From an uncultured Erysipelotrichaceae bacterium (GTDB lineage: Bacteria > Bacillota_I > Bacilli_A > RF39 > UBA660), in contig CADBMO010000004.1 of assembly GCA_902795755.1 (NCBI GenBank), forward strand, positions 1 to 14,724: a DNA stretch of 14,724 bases, written 5' to 3'. Every line of letters starts with the position of its first letter. Positions within the stretch are counted from its first letter, which is position 1. Shown in pieces: positions 1 through 6,326 of this stretch. The notes under the pieces were generated by a model. That model saw nothing but the letters and a program-made list of their open reading frames with translations. It was not told the origin of the DNA and did not search any database. The position numbers and the translations under genes are program-made.

Positions 1-1
1 A

Positions 2-718
2 TATATTGGTAACGTAGATACATCTAATTTAGTTGAAATGTTTTTAGGTAATGCAAATCAATTAATTAGTAACGCGGTTTCATTTATGCAAAGTATGATA
101 TCTACCATGGTTACTGGATTCTTTGGATTTATCATTTCTTTATATATTTTAATTGATAAAGAAAACCTACTAAGGCAAGCCAAAAAACTAACTGTTGCAT
201 TATTTGATGATAAAAAAGTACAAGTAATATCTAGAATATTTAGATTAACTAACGAAACTTTTTCTAAGTTTATAACAGGACAATGCTTAGATGCAATGTT
301 AACTGGATTTGAGTTTTTCTTAGTATTATGGATAATAAAAGTACCATACGCATTAATACTTGGAGTATTATTTGCATTAACGGCGTTAATACCATATGTA
401 GGAGCATTTATTACACTTGTTGTTGGAATAGTGTTAACTGCGGTTGTAAACCCAATATATGCATTATGGTATACAATAGCATTCTTTACCGTACAGCAAT
501 TTGATGATAATTTTACTTATCCAAAAATAGTTGGTAATAAGGTAGGGTTGCCTGCTATTTGGGCGTTAGTTGCAATAATAATTGGTAGTGCAATAAGTGG
601 ACTTATAGGTATGATAATTTCTATACCACTTGCGTCAATACTATATTCTTTAACAAAGGAATGGATTAATAAAAAAATAGAAAACAAGAAAAAAACAAAA
701 GAAGTTAAAAAAAGTTAA
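2..718 (+). CDS. AI-2E family transporter, C-terminal part (5' partial)
   Basis: Polytopic membrane protein of the AI-2E transporter/permease family (PF01594-type). The frame is open with no stop back to base 2, so the Met codon at 38 is probably internal and the true start lies upstream of the window. About 238 residues are visible, against roughly 330-400 for the whole family, so the first third is missing. Family hallmarks are visible: an IPYVGA segment after a hydrophobic helix, then QQFDDNFTYPKIVG followed by VGLPAIWALVA, and a last helix ending IPLASILY before a Lys-rich cytoplasmic tail. Members were named for autoinducer-2 export, but many act on other substrates (for example Na+/H+ antiport), so the substrate here is unknown. 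The last codons form one arm of the terminator at 707-736. Confidence 0.9.
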   Translation, partial: YIGNVDTSNLVEMFLGNANQLISNAVSFMQSMISTMVTGFFGFIISLYILIDKENLLRQAKKLTVALFDDKKVQVISRIFRLTNETFSKFITGQCLDAMLTGFEFFLVLWIIKVPYALILGVLFALTALIPYVGAFITLVVGIVLTAVVNPIYALWYTIAFFTVQQFDDNFTYPKIVGNKVGLPAIWALVAIIIGSAISGLIGMIISIPLASILYSLTKEWINKKIENKKKTKEVKKS

Positions 719-736
719 TGGACATTAACTTTTTTT
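707..736 (+). terminator. Intrinsic terminator of the AI-2E transporter gene
   Basis: A perfect 14-bp inverted repeat: AAAAAAAGTTAATG (707-720) pairs with CATTAACTTTTTTT (723-736), leaving a tiny GA loop that must open in practice. The TAA stop (716-718) is inside the 5' arm. The 3' arm supplies the U-tract. Confidence 0.85.
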
Positions 737-747
737 AATAGTATAAT
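719..747 (+). promoter_or_regulatory. Sigma-A type promoter for rubrerythrin, overlapping the terminator
   Basis: TGGACA (719-724; 5 of 6 to TTGACA) and TATAAT (742-747) are separated by exactly 17 bases. The -35 box occupies the top of the upstream terminator hairpin. The predicted start near 754 leaves a short leader with AGAGG at 766-770 before the ATG at 778. Confidence 0.75.
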
Positions 748-777
748 AATTGTATTAATGAGAAAAGAGGTAAGATT

Positions 778-1320
778 ATGGAATTAAAAGGTTCAAAAAC
801 AGAGCAAAATTTAATGACAGCATTTGCTGGAGAAAGCCAGGCTAGAAATAAATATACTTATTTTGCTAGTAAAGCTAAAAAAGAAGGATATGAACAAATT
901 GCAGCAGTATTTGAAGAAACTGCCAACAATGAAAAAGAACATGCTAAAATGTGGTTTAAAGAATTAAATGGTGGAGCAGTACCATCTACAATTGAAAACT
1001 TAAAAGCTGCCGCAGAAGGAGAAAACTACGAATGGACAGATATGTATGCTGAATTTGCTAAGACTGCTAAAGAAGAGGGTTTCGATCATATAGCATACTT
1101 ATTTGAAGAAGTAGGAAAAATCGAAAAAGAACATGAAGAAAGATACTTAAAACTATTAGATAATATCAATAATGATTTAGTATTTAAAACAAACGATAAT
1201 GAAACAGTATGGATTTGCCGTAATTGTGGTCATGTATACGTTGGAAAAGAGGCTCCAAAAGTATGTCCAGTATGTGCTCATCCACAAAGTTATTTTGAAA
1301 GAAAAGCAAATAATTATTAA
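778..1320 (+). CDS. rbr: Rubrerythrin (diiron peroxidase with rubredoxin domain)
   Basis: Cytoplasmic non-haem iron protein that reduces hydrogen peroxide in anaerobes and microaerophiles, using electrons passed through its rubredoxin domain. Residues 1-140 form the ferritin-like four-helix diiron domain. Candidate ligands by family pattern are Glu19, the Glu52-x-x-His55 pair, Glu82 and Glu85 in GENYEW, and Glu116-x-x-His119. Residues 147-166 carry the rubredoxin-like FeS4 site as CRNC (147/150) and CPVC (163/166). At 180 residues it is close to the usual ~190, so it looks complete. The ATG at 778 follows AGAGG with a 7-base spacer. It has its own promoter and terminator, so it is probably a single-gene unit. 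No Fur/PerR-like operator was recognised. Its presence suggests an anaerobic lifestyle with oxidative-stress defence. Confidence 0.96.
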   Translation: MELKGSKTEQNLMTAFAGESQARNKYTYFASKAKKEGYEQIAAVFEETANNEKEHAKMWFKELNGGAVPSTIENLKAAAEGENYEWTDMYAEFAKTAKEEGFDHIAYLFEEVGKIEKEHEERYLKLLDNINNDLVFKTNDNETVWICRNCGHVYVGKEAPKVCPVCAHPQSYFERKANNY

Positions 1321-1344
1321 AAAGAACGAAAGTTCTTTTTTTTT
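1319..1344 (+). terminator. Intrinsic terminator of rbr
   Basis: AAAAAGAAC (1319-1327), GAAA tetraloop (1328-1331), GTTCTTTTT (1332-1340), with a T-run continuing to 1344. The stem begins in the TAA stop codon (1318-1320). Confidence 0.9.
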
Positions 1345-1350
1345 ATATTC

Positions 1351-1400
1351 TTGATATTATTAGCATTTTATTGTATCATTAAATAGTAAGATTGTATAAT
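1351..1400 (+). promoter_or_regulatory. Promoter region of the double-anchored surface protein
   Basis: Two candidates overlap. TTGATA (1351-1356) with TATCAT (1374-1379) has a 17-base spacer. TTGTAT (1371-1376) with a perfect TATAAT (1395-1400) has an 18-base spacer. The second has the better -10, the first the better -35. Sequence alone does not decide. Confidence 0.55.
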
Positions 1401-1423
1401 AATAGAAAAAGTGGGTGCTAAAC

Positions 1424-3286
1424 ATGTTTGAAGAAGAAAAAAGAAGCGTAGGAAGACCTAAACTTGCAAATGCTAAATTAAAGAAAAATAGTATTATATT
1501 GTGCATAATATGTTTAATTTTAGTAGTTGCTTTATTAATAGGCGGAGCATATAAGTTAAACATTATTAAATTAAAAGGTGATTCATCAAATAAATTTGAA
1601 ATTGGTGATAAGTTTTGTTTGGGTAGTGAATGCTTTTATACCATAGATGATGATGGCACTACCATAACAGCCCTTGCCAAGTATAATTTATTAGTAGGTT
1701 ATACTTTAAAGAAGGAAGATGGTTATAATGATAATTCCCCTTTATATGAAATAGATGAAAATCAAGAGGGATACGGACTTCAAAGTTATAGAGCACTTGG
1801 TTATTCATATCAATTAGGGGATAATGAGCGTATTGGGTTAGTAGCTTTTTCAAAAAAAGCTGATGGAAGTGAAAATATTTATTGGTGGCAAAATGGTGAT
1901 GTAGCGTCTGAATATACAAATAAGTATCCCTTTGTATATGATAGTAATGCAACAATTTATGGTTATGTGAATGATTATAAAACCAAATTAAATGATATGG
2001 GATACAATGTAAAAGATGCAACGTTATTATCTAAAGAGCAAGCTGTAGATTTAGGTTGTGATAACACTAGTAGTAATTTTAGCAATAGATGTTTAAATGC
2101 TCCTAGTTGGGTTTATACATCTTCATATTGGCTTGGTACCGCTTATCAAAGCTACCCATATATGATACAATCTAATTCTTATATTGCATACTTATATAGT
2201 GCATCTAGTATTTTTGGTGCTGGTGTAAGACCAGTAATTAAGATTAATAAAAGTGATATACCAAAAGATAGAGGTTTAAATAAAAATTATAATATTGGTG
2301 ATGAAGTTTGTATTAAAAGTGAATGCTTTAATGTTATAGGTAAGGATACAAAGAAAAATGAAGTTGCTTTATTTGCTAAATATAACTTATTATTAGGTTA
2401 TGACATAAAAATGGGTGAAGAATATGAGAGGTTTAATAAAATAGATGAATCTACTTCCGGATACGGAATGCAAAGTAAAGATGCCATTGTAAATGCTAAT
2501 GAGCAATCAATATATGGTGGGGTATCTTTTATAAAAGTATCAGAAGAGCAAAGACAAGCGATGATAAATGGAGATTCGCCAGAGTTTGATTATTATTGGA
2601 TGAATGGTGAAGATGTTGATTCTAGTTATAAAAAAGAAATCACATTAGATGATAATAACGTAGTTTACTATGATTATTATAACGAGCAATCTAATTTATA
2701 TAATTATATAGAAAACTATAAAACAAAGTTAAGTAGTATTAGTGGTATAAAAATAAAAGAAGCTAGAATACCAGATTTAACTGATTACTATTATTTCCTT
2801 TATAATAACTTATGGGAAAATTGGGAAAAGCCAGGATTTTATTGGACTAGTGTAGCATTTGAAGATGATTCAATTAATGTTGGTACTGAAAATTTTAACG
2901 AAGAAGGATTTGAAGGCCCTAGTATGCCCCCATATGCATTTATGCCAATAAGACCAGTTTTAGTTGTTAATATAGATGAGCTTAATAAAACACCTCAACA
3001 AACTACAACAACTACTAAAAGACAAGAAATAGTAACAAAACCAGCAACAAATAAGGTAATTCATAGGTACGTATATGATGTAGAAAACCCAAAAAATAAT
3101 ACAACTACCACAATTAAATCAACCACAAATAAAAATAGTAATAAAAACTTTGGTAATAAAGTAGTTATAAATCAAAGTAATAAAACCAATTGGTGGATAA
3201 TAATTATTGGTATAGTAGATGGTGCATTATTTATGGCAGTATTATTGTTACTAAAATCATTATTAAGTAAGAAAAAAAGACATTAA
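1424..3286 (+). CDS. Double-anchored surface protein with two copies of a DUF6273-like ectodomain
   Basis: A 620-residue protein of unknown function. A short cytoplasmic tail containing GRPK (residues 10-13) leads to a membrane helix at 23-43. Two related ectodomains follow. Copy 1 (about 58-280) opens with FEIGDKFC...SECF (Cys65, Cys70), then AKYNLLVGY and GYGLQS, and closes with GAGVRPVIKIN (Arg269-Pro270). Copy 2 (about 289-520) opens YNIGDEVC...SECF (Cys296, Cys301), then AKYNLLLGY and GYGMQS, and closes with IRPVLVVN (Arg510-Pro511). The closing YW...RPV pattern resembles DUF6273/C-type-lectin-like extracellular domains; that family call is tentative. A Thr/Asn-rich linker (about 525-588) leads to a second membrane helix (590-610) and a KKKRH tail. 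Both termini would be inside and the repeats outside. I chose ATG 1424 over an in-frame GTG at 1415 because AGTGGG (1410-1415) sits 8 bases ahead of the ATG, and nothing suitable precedes the GTG. Confidence 0.8.
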   Translation: MFEEEKRSVGRPKLANAKLKKNSIILCIICLILVVALLIGGAYKLNIIKLKGDSSNKFEIGDKFCLGSECFYTIDDDGTTITALAKYNLLVGYTLKKEDGYNDNSPLYEIDENQEGYGLQSYRALGYSYQLGDNERIGLVAFSKKADGSENIYWWQNGDVASEYTNKYPFVYDSNATIYGYVNDYKTKLNDMGYNVKDATLLSKEQAVDLGCDNTSSNFSNRCLNAPSWVYTSSYWLGTAYQSYPYMIQSNSYIAYLYSASSIFGAGVRPVIKINKSDIPKDRGLNKNYNIGDEVCIKSECFNVIGKDTKKNEVALFAKYNLLLGYDIKMGEEYERFNKIDESTSGYGMQSKDAIVNANEQSIYGGVSFIKVSEEQRQAMINGDSPEFDYYWMNGEDVDSSYKKEITLDDNNVVYYDYYNEQSNLYNYIENYKTKLSSISGIKIKEARIPDLTDYYYFLYNNLWENWEKPGFYWTSVAFEDDSINVGTENFNEEGFEGPSMPPYAFMPIRPVLVVNIDELNKTPQQTTTTTKRQEIVTKPATNKVIHRYVYDVENPKNNTTTTIKSTTNKNSNKNFGNKVVINQSNKTNWWIIIIGIVDGALFMAVLLLLKSLLSKKKRH

Positions 3287-3299
3287 TTTGTCTTTTTTT
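3272..3299 (+). terminator. Intrinsic terminator of the double-anchored surface protein gene
   Basis: AAAAAAAGACA (3272-3282) pairs perfectly with TGTCTTTTTTT (3289-3299) around a 6-base TTAATT loop. The stop codon (3284-3286) lies in the loop, so the last codons encode the 5' arm. Confidence 0.88.
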
Positions 3300-3305
3300 A
3301 TTTAC

Positions 3306-3334
3306 TTGAAAAAATAATGATATCATGGTATTAT
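3306..3334 (+). promoter_or_regulatory. Sigma-A type promoter for the coiled-coil/rluA unit
   Basis: TTGAAA (3306-3311), 17-base spacer, TATTAT (3329-3334). It begins 7 bases after the previous terminator and is followed by AGAAGGA before the ATG at 3363. Confidence 0.7.
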
Positions 3335-3362
3335 TTTATATAGAATAAGAAGGACTGATAAT

Positions 3363-3734
3363 ATGCACGAACATAATGATACTGAAGTTCTTAATCTAGA
3401 TGAGGAAATAATAAAAAAAGAGCTAGAGTTAAGAAAAAGGGAAAAAGAAATTAAGAAAAAAGAAGAAGCGTTTAAAAAGATAGAAGAAGAAAAAAGAAAA
3501 AGGATAGAAGCTAAAAAGAAAAAAGAAAAAGAAAAAAAACTAAGAGAAGAACAATTAGCAAGAAAAGAAAGAGAATTAATTCATAATGAAAAGAAAAAGT
3601 TAGATAAAGAAGTTCGTGTAATGCAAGAAAAAATTAAGGAATCTAACAAAGTATTATTTTCAGTTCTTAAAATATCCATCTTCTTTTTGGTATCGGTTAT
3701 TGTGATTATACTTCTTAAAAGGATGATTGGATAG
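3363..3734 (+). CDS. Tail-anchored coiled-coil protein of unknown function
   Basis: A 123-residue protein. An acidic N-terminus (MHEHNDTEVLNLDEE) is followed by a long, highly charged Lys/Glu/Arg helix (about 13-95) expected to form a coiled coil. A single hydrophobic helix lies at 98-118 and the protein ends KRMIG. There is no N-terminal signal, so the charged rod should face the cytoplasm with the C-terminal helix in the membrane. The biased composition makes database matches unreliable, and I do not recognise a family. It could be a scaffold or a membrane tether. Its stop TAG (3732-3734) is one base before the rluA-family ATG, so the two are surely co-transcribed and probably translationally coupled. 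The start follows AGAAGGA with a spacer of about 9 bases. Confidence 0.75.
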   Translation: MHEHNDTEVLNLDEEIIKKELELRKREKEIKKKEEAFKKIEEEKRKRIEAKKKKEKEKKLREEQLARKERELIHNEKKKLDKEVRVMQEKIKESNKVLFSVLKISIFFLVSVIVIILLKRMIG

Positions 3735-3735
3735 T

Positions 3736-4389
3736 ATGAAAAAATTAGATATAATATACGAAGATAAAAATATATTAGTAATTAATAAACCAGCAGGTCT
3801 TCTTACTGTTTCTACGTCTAAAGAAAAGGAGAAGACTTTATTTTATGAAACGTCAGCATATGTAAAAAAGAGTAATCCAAAAGCAAAAATCTTTATTATT
3901 AATAGACTTGATAAAGAAACTTCTGGAATTGTAATGTTTGCAAAGAATCAATCTTTAAAATATAAGTATCAAGAAAGATGGAATGAACTAGCAATAAAAA
4001 GAGGGTATGTTGCATTAGTACATAATTATTTTAATGATAAAAAAGGTACCATAAAATCTTATTTAAAAGAAACAAAAACAATGCTTGTATATTCAACGGA
4101 TGATAAAAAAAATGGTAAACTCGCGATTACAAATTATGAGGTGATAAAGCAAAATAATAAATATGCGCTTTTAAATATAGAAATTAAAACAGGAAGAAAA
4201 AATCAAATAAGGGTACATTTAAATGATATAAATCATCCAATTGTAGGGGATAAAAAGTATGGAATAAAGGATAATTATAAAAGGTTAATGTTACATGCTA
4301 ATTATTTAAAAATAATTAATCCAATAACAAATAAAGAAATGGAATTTGAATGTAAAGTTCCAAAAGAGTTTGATGCACTAGGAAAGTAG
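3736..4389 (+). CDS. RluA-family RNA pseudouridine synthase (no S4 domain)
   Basis: Converts specific uridines in rRNA or tRNA to pseudouridine in the cytoplasm. The 217 residues match the short E. coli RluA form, with no N-terminal S4 domain. The family signatures are present: LVINKPAGLLT near the start, the catalytic loop INRLDKETSG with catalytic Asp59, GRKNQIRVHL, and RLMLHA late in the protein. Most relatives have HRLD where this one has NRLD (Asn56). The conserved Arg of NQIRVHL is encoded by AGG, showing that AGG reads as Arg here. Start choice: ATG 3736 gives the typical MKKLDIIYEDKN start. An in-frame TTG at 3727 would overlap the upstream gene by 8 bases and is less likely. The target uridine (23S, 16S or tRNA) cannot be read from the sequence. 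Confidence 0.9.
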   Translation: MKKLDIIYEDKNILVINKPAGLLTVSTSKEKEKTLFYETSAYVKKSNPKAKIFIINRLDKETSGIVMFAKNQSLKYKYQERWNELAIKRGYVALVHNYFNDKKGTIKSYLKETKTMLVYSTDDKKNGKLAITNYEVIKQNNKYALLNIEIKTGRKNQIRVHLNDINHPIVGDKKYGIKDNYKRLMLHANYLKIINPITNKEMEFECKVPKEFDALGK

Positions 4390-4409
4390 ATGTAAAATTT
4401 ACTTTTTTT
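4383..4409 (+). terminator. Weak intrinsic terminator of the rluA-family gene
   Basis: AAAGTA (4383-4388) pairs with TACTTT (4400-4405) around an AT-rich loop that can itself pair partly (GTAAA/TTTAC). A T-run at 4403-4409 follows. The stem is short and contains the stop codon, so read-through into cdsA is plausible. Confidence 0.55.
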
Positions 4410-4418
4410 ATTTAATTA

Positions 4419-4447
4419 TTGTTTAATTTTGTTATCTGTATTATAAT
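4419..4447 (+). promoter_or_regulatory. Candidate promoter for cdsA-rseP
   Basis: TTGTTT (4419-4424) and a perfect TATAAT (4442-4447) are 17 bases apart. The -35 matches only 3 of 6 positions, so strength is uncertain. Confidence 0.6.
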
Positions 4448-4470
4448 TAAATAGATAGGATGTGATAATA

Positions 4471-5244
4471 ATGAAGAAAAGATTAATTAGTGCAATAGTA
4501 GTACTTGCAATATTTATACCACTATTAATATTAGGTAAAATGTATTTTAGAGTAGCGGTTACTGTGTTAGCAGTATTGGGGTTAAAAGAATTTTTAAACT
4601 TACCACATAAAAATAAAAGACCAAAATATGTTGATGTAATATTATATGCAATGGTAATTGTTTTAACTTTTTTAGATAAGAATAAAGAAATATATTATGT
4701 ATTAACGCTATTATTACCAATGCTTGCAGTAATATATTGTAATGATAATAAAAAGTATAACGCAGATGAAGCATTTAAATTATCTGCAATGACTTTGTTT
4801 ATTGGGTTTATATTTAATAAGTTTATTTTGATAAGAAATGATAATATTTTATTATTAGTATATTTATTTTTAATAACTACAATGACTGATACATATGCTC
4901 ATATGGGAGGAAGTTTAATTGGTAAGCATAAATTTGCACCAAAGATTTCTCCTAATAAGACATGGGAAGGTGCGATTATAGGAGGTATATTTGGTACTTT
5001 AATACCTGCAACTTTCTATCATATTTTTGTATCGCATTCGGCAAATGTATTTTTCTTGTTAGTAATAACATTGTTATTATCATGTTTGGGACAATTAGGA
5101 GATTTGTTCTTCTCAGCGGTAAAAAGAAATCATAAAATAAAAGATTTTTCTAATATAATGCCAGGTCATGGGGGAGTATTAGACAGATTAGATAGTATTA
5201 TATTTGTAATAATGGGATATATATTATTATCAGGAATTATTTAA
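4471..5244 (+). CDS. cdsA: Phosphatidate cytidylyltransferase (CDP-diacylglycerol synthase)
   Basis: Integral membrane enzyme that makes CDP-diacylglycerol from phosphatidic acid and CTP, the branch point for phosphatidylglycerol and cardiolipin. The 257 residues have several hydrophobic helices. The complete C-terminal CDS signature is visible at residues 215-241: S-A-V-K-R, then K-D-F, P-G-H-G-G and D238-R-L-D241, which carries the metal-binding Asp residues. A middle TDTYAHMGGSLIGKHK plus SPNKTWEG also fits the family. I chose ATG 4471 because AGGA (4457-4460) is 10 bases upstream. An in-frame GTG at 4462 would leave no room for a ribosome site. rseP follows after 9 bases, so the two form one unit. 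The usual Bacilli neighbours uppS (upstream) and dxr (downstream) are absent here. Confidence 0.96.
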   Translation: MKKRLISAIVVLAIFIPLLILGKMYFRVAVTVLAVLGLKEFLNLPHKNKRPKYVDVILYAMVIVLTFLDKNKEIYYVLTLLLPMLAVIYCNDNKKYNADEAFKLSAMTLFIGFIFNKFILIRNDNILLLVYLFLITTMTDTYAHMGGSLIGKHKFAPKISPNKTWEGAIIGGIFGTLIPATFYHIFVSHSANVFFLLVITLLLSCLGQLGDLFFSAVKRNHKIKDFSNIMPGHGGVLDRLDSIIFVIMGYILLSGII

Positions 5245-5253
5245 GGAGGAAAA

Positions 5254-6297
5254 ATGTTAACATTAATTTATTTTATATTAATGCTTGGAATAATTGTTTT
5301 TGTTCATGAATTAGGTCATTTTATATGGGCAAAAGCATCAGGTGTTTATTGTTATGAATTTTCACTTGGTTTTGGGCCAAAATTGTTTTCTTTTCATCGT
5401 AAGGGTGATGAGACGATGTATTGTTTGAGACTATTTCCACTTGGTGGATACGTTTCAATGGCTGGTGAAGAAGTAGATGATGATAAAAGTGTACCTAAAT
5501 CTAAAAAAATGTATAACAAGCCTTGGTATAAAAAACTTATAATAGTACTTGCAGGTGTTACACATAACTTTATATTAGGTTTTCTAGTATTATTTATAAT
5601 GGCACTTTGTTATGGAGCACCTTCAACCAAACCAATTTTAGGGTACGTGGATAAAAAAGCCCCTGCTTATAAAGTTGGGTTAAGAGAAGGTGATGAGATA
5701 GTAAAAATAAATGGTAAGAAAACCAAAACATGGGATGATGTATTAATTACACTTACCATAGCAGATAAGAAAAAGGCACAGCAAATAACTATTATAAAAA
5801 ATGGTGAGAAAAAAATAGTTCGTGTCAAACCAAATATTACAAAAGATAAAAAAGGTAATGAATCAGCATATTATGGAATAGGTTCTGATGGAAAAATACA
5901 TCATGGCTTTGTAAATGCTATTAAATATGCCGGAATTAAATTTGGTTCAATATTTAAGTCAATGATTATAAGTATTAAGGCTCTTGTAACAGGACAAGTT
6001 GGTTTAGGATCGTTATCCGGACCAGTTGGAATATATTCAATAGTAGGTCAGCAAAGCAAGGTAGGATTATCTGGTTTATTATATTTATTAGCATACTTAT
6101 CAATAAACGTAGGATTTATTAATCTTTTACCATTTCCTGCGTTTGATGGTTACCGAGCTGTTGTAATTATATTTGAAACAATTAGTGGTAAAAAAGTAAA
6201 TCCAAAGGTAGATGCAATAGTTAATAACATTGGTTTGTTCTTGCTGTTTGGATTAATGATATTAATAACCATAAAAGATATATTGAAACTTTTCTAG
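5254..6297 (+). CDS. rseP: RseP/RasP site-2 intramembrane zinc metalloprotease
   Basis: Membrane-embedded protease that cuts transmembrane segments of anti-sigma factors, cell-division proteins or leftover signal peptides. The 347 residues contain the first-helix zinc site HELGH (His18, Glu19, His22), a second helix near 95-120, and a PDZ domain at about 127-195 beginning PILGYVDKKAPAYKVGLREGDEI. The C-terminal third zinc ligand motif is NLLPFPAFDG (Asn290, Asp298). The motif reads DGYRAV where many relatives have DGG. Length is at the short end for Gram-positive members. The start has a strong AAGGAGG (5243-5249) overlapping the cdsA stop, so translation is probably coupled. Possible substrates include the single-pass proteins encoded nearby, but nothing here proves that. 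The gene end is part of the hairpin at 6285-6312. Confidence 0.96.
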   Translation: MLTLIYFILMLGIIVFVHELGHFIWAKASGVYCYEFSLGFGPKLFSFHRKGDETMYCLRLFPLGGYVSMAGEEVDDDKSVPKSKKMYNKPWYKKLIIVLAGVTHNFILGFLVLFIMALCYGAPSTKPILGYVDKKAPAYKVGLREGDEIVKINGKKTKTWDDVLITLTIADKKKAQQITIIKNGEKKIVRVKPNITKDKKGNESAYYGIGSDGKIHHGFVNAIKYAGIKFGSIFKSMIISIKALVTGQVGLGSLSGPVGIYSIVGQQSKVGLSGLLYLLAYLSINVGFINLLPFPAFDGYRAVVIIFETISGKKVNPKVDAIVNNIGLFLLFGLMILITIKDILKLF

Positions 6298-6312
6298 CAA
6301 AAGTTTCTTTTT
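6285..6312 (+). terminator. Hairpin with T-run between rseP and fmt (terminator or attenuator)
   Basis: GAAACTTTT (6285-6293), CTAGC loop, AAAAGTTTC (6299-6307), then five T (6308-6312). The rseP TAG stop is in the loop. Only 14 bases separate it from the fmt ATG, so there is no room for a new promoter. Fmt expression must come from read-through or from a promoter inside rseP. Confidence 0.7.
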
Positions 6313-6326
6313 GAAAAGAGGTAAAT

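Noticed and set aside
1415..1423. Upstream GTG start for the double-anchored surface protein
   Set aside because: No Shine-Dalgarno site at a workable distance precedes it, while AGTGGG is well placed for ATG 1424.
1659..2021. Minus-strand open frame rich in His/Tyr inside the surface-protein gene
   Set aside because: It is a composition shadow of the AT-rich + strand gene, with no start signals or recognisable protein features. The other minus-strand frames within genes are the same.
4462..4470. Upstream GTG start for cdsA
   Set aside because: The AGGA site would be about one base from this GTG; it suits ATG 4471 instead.
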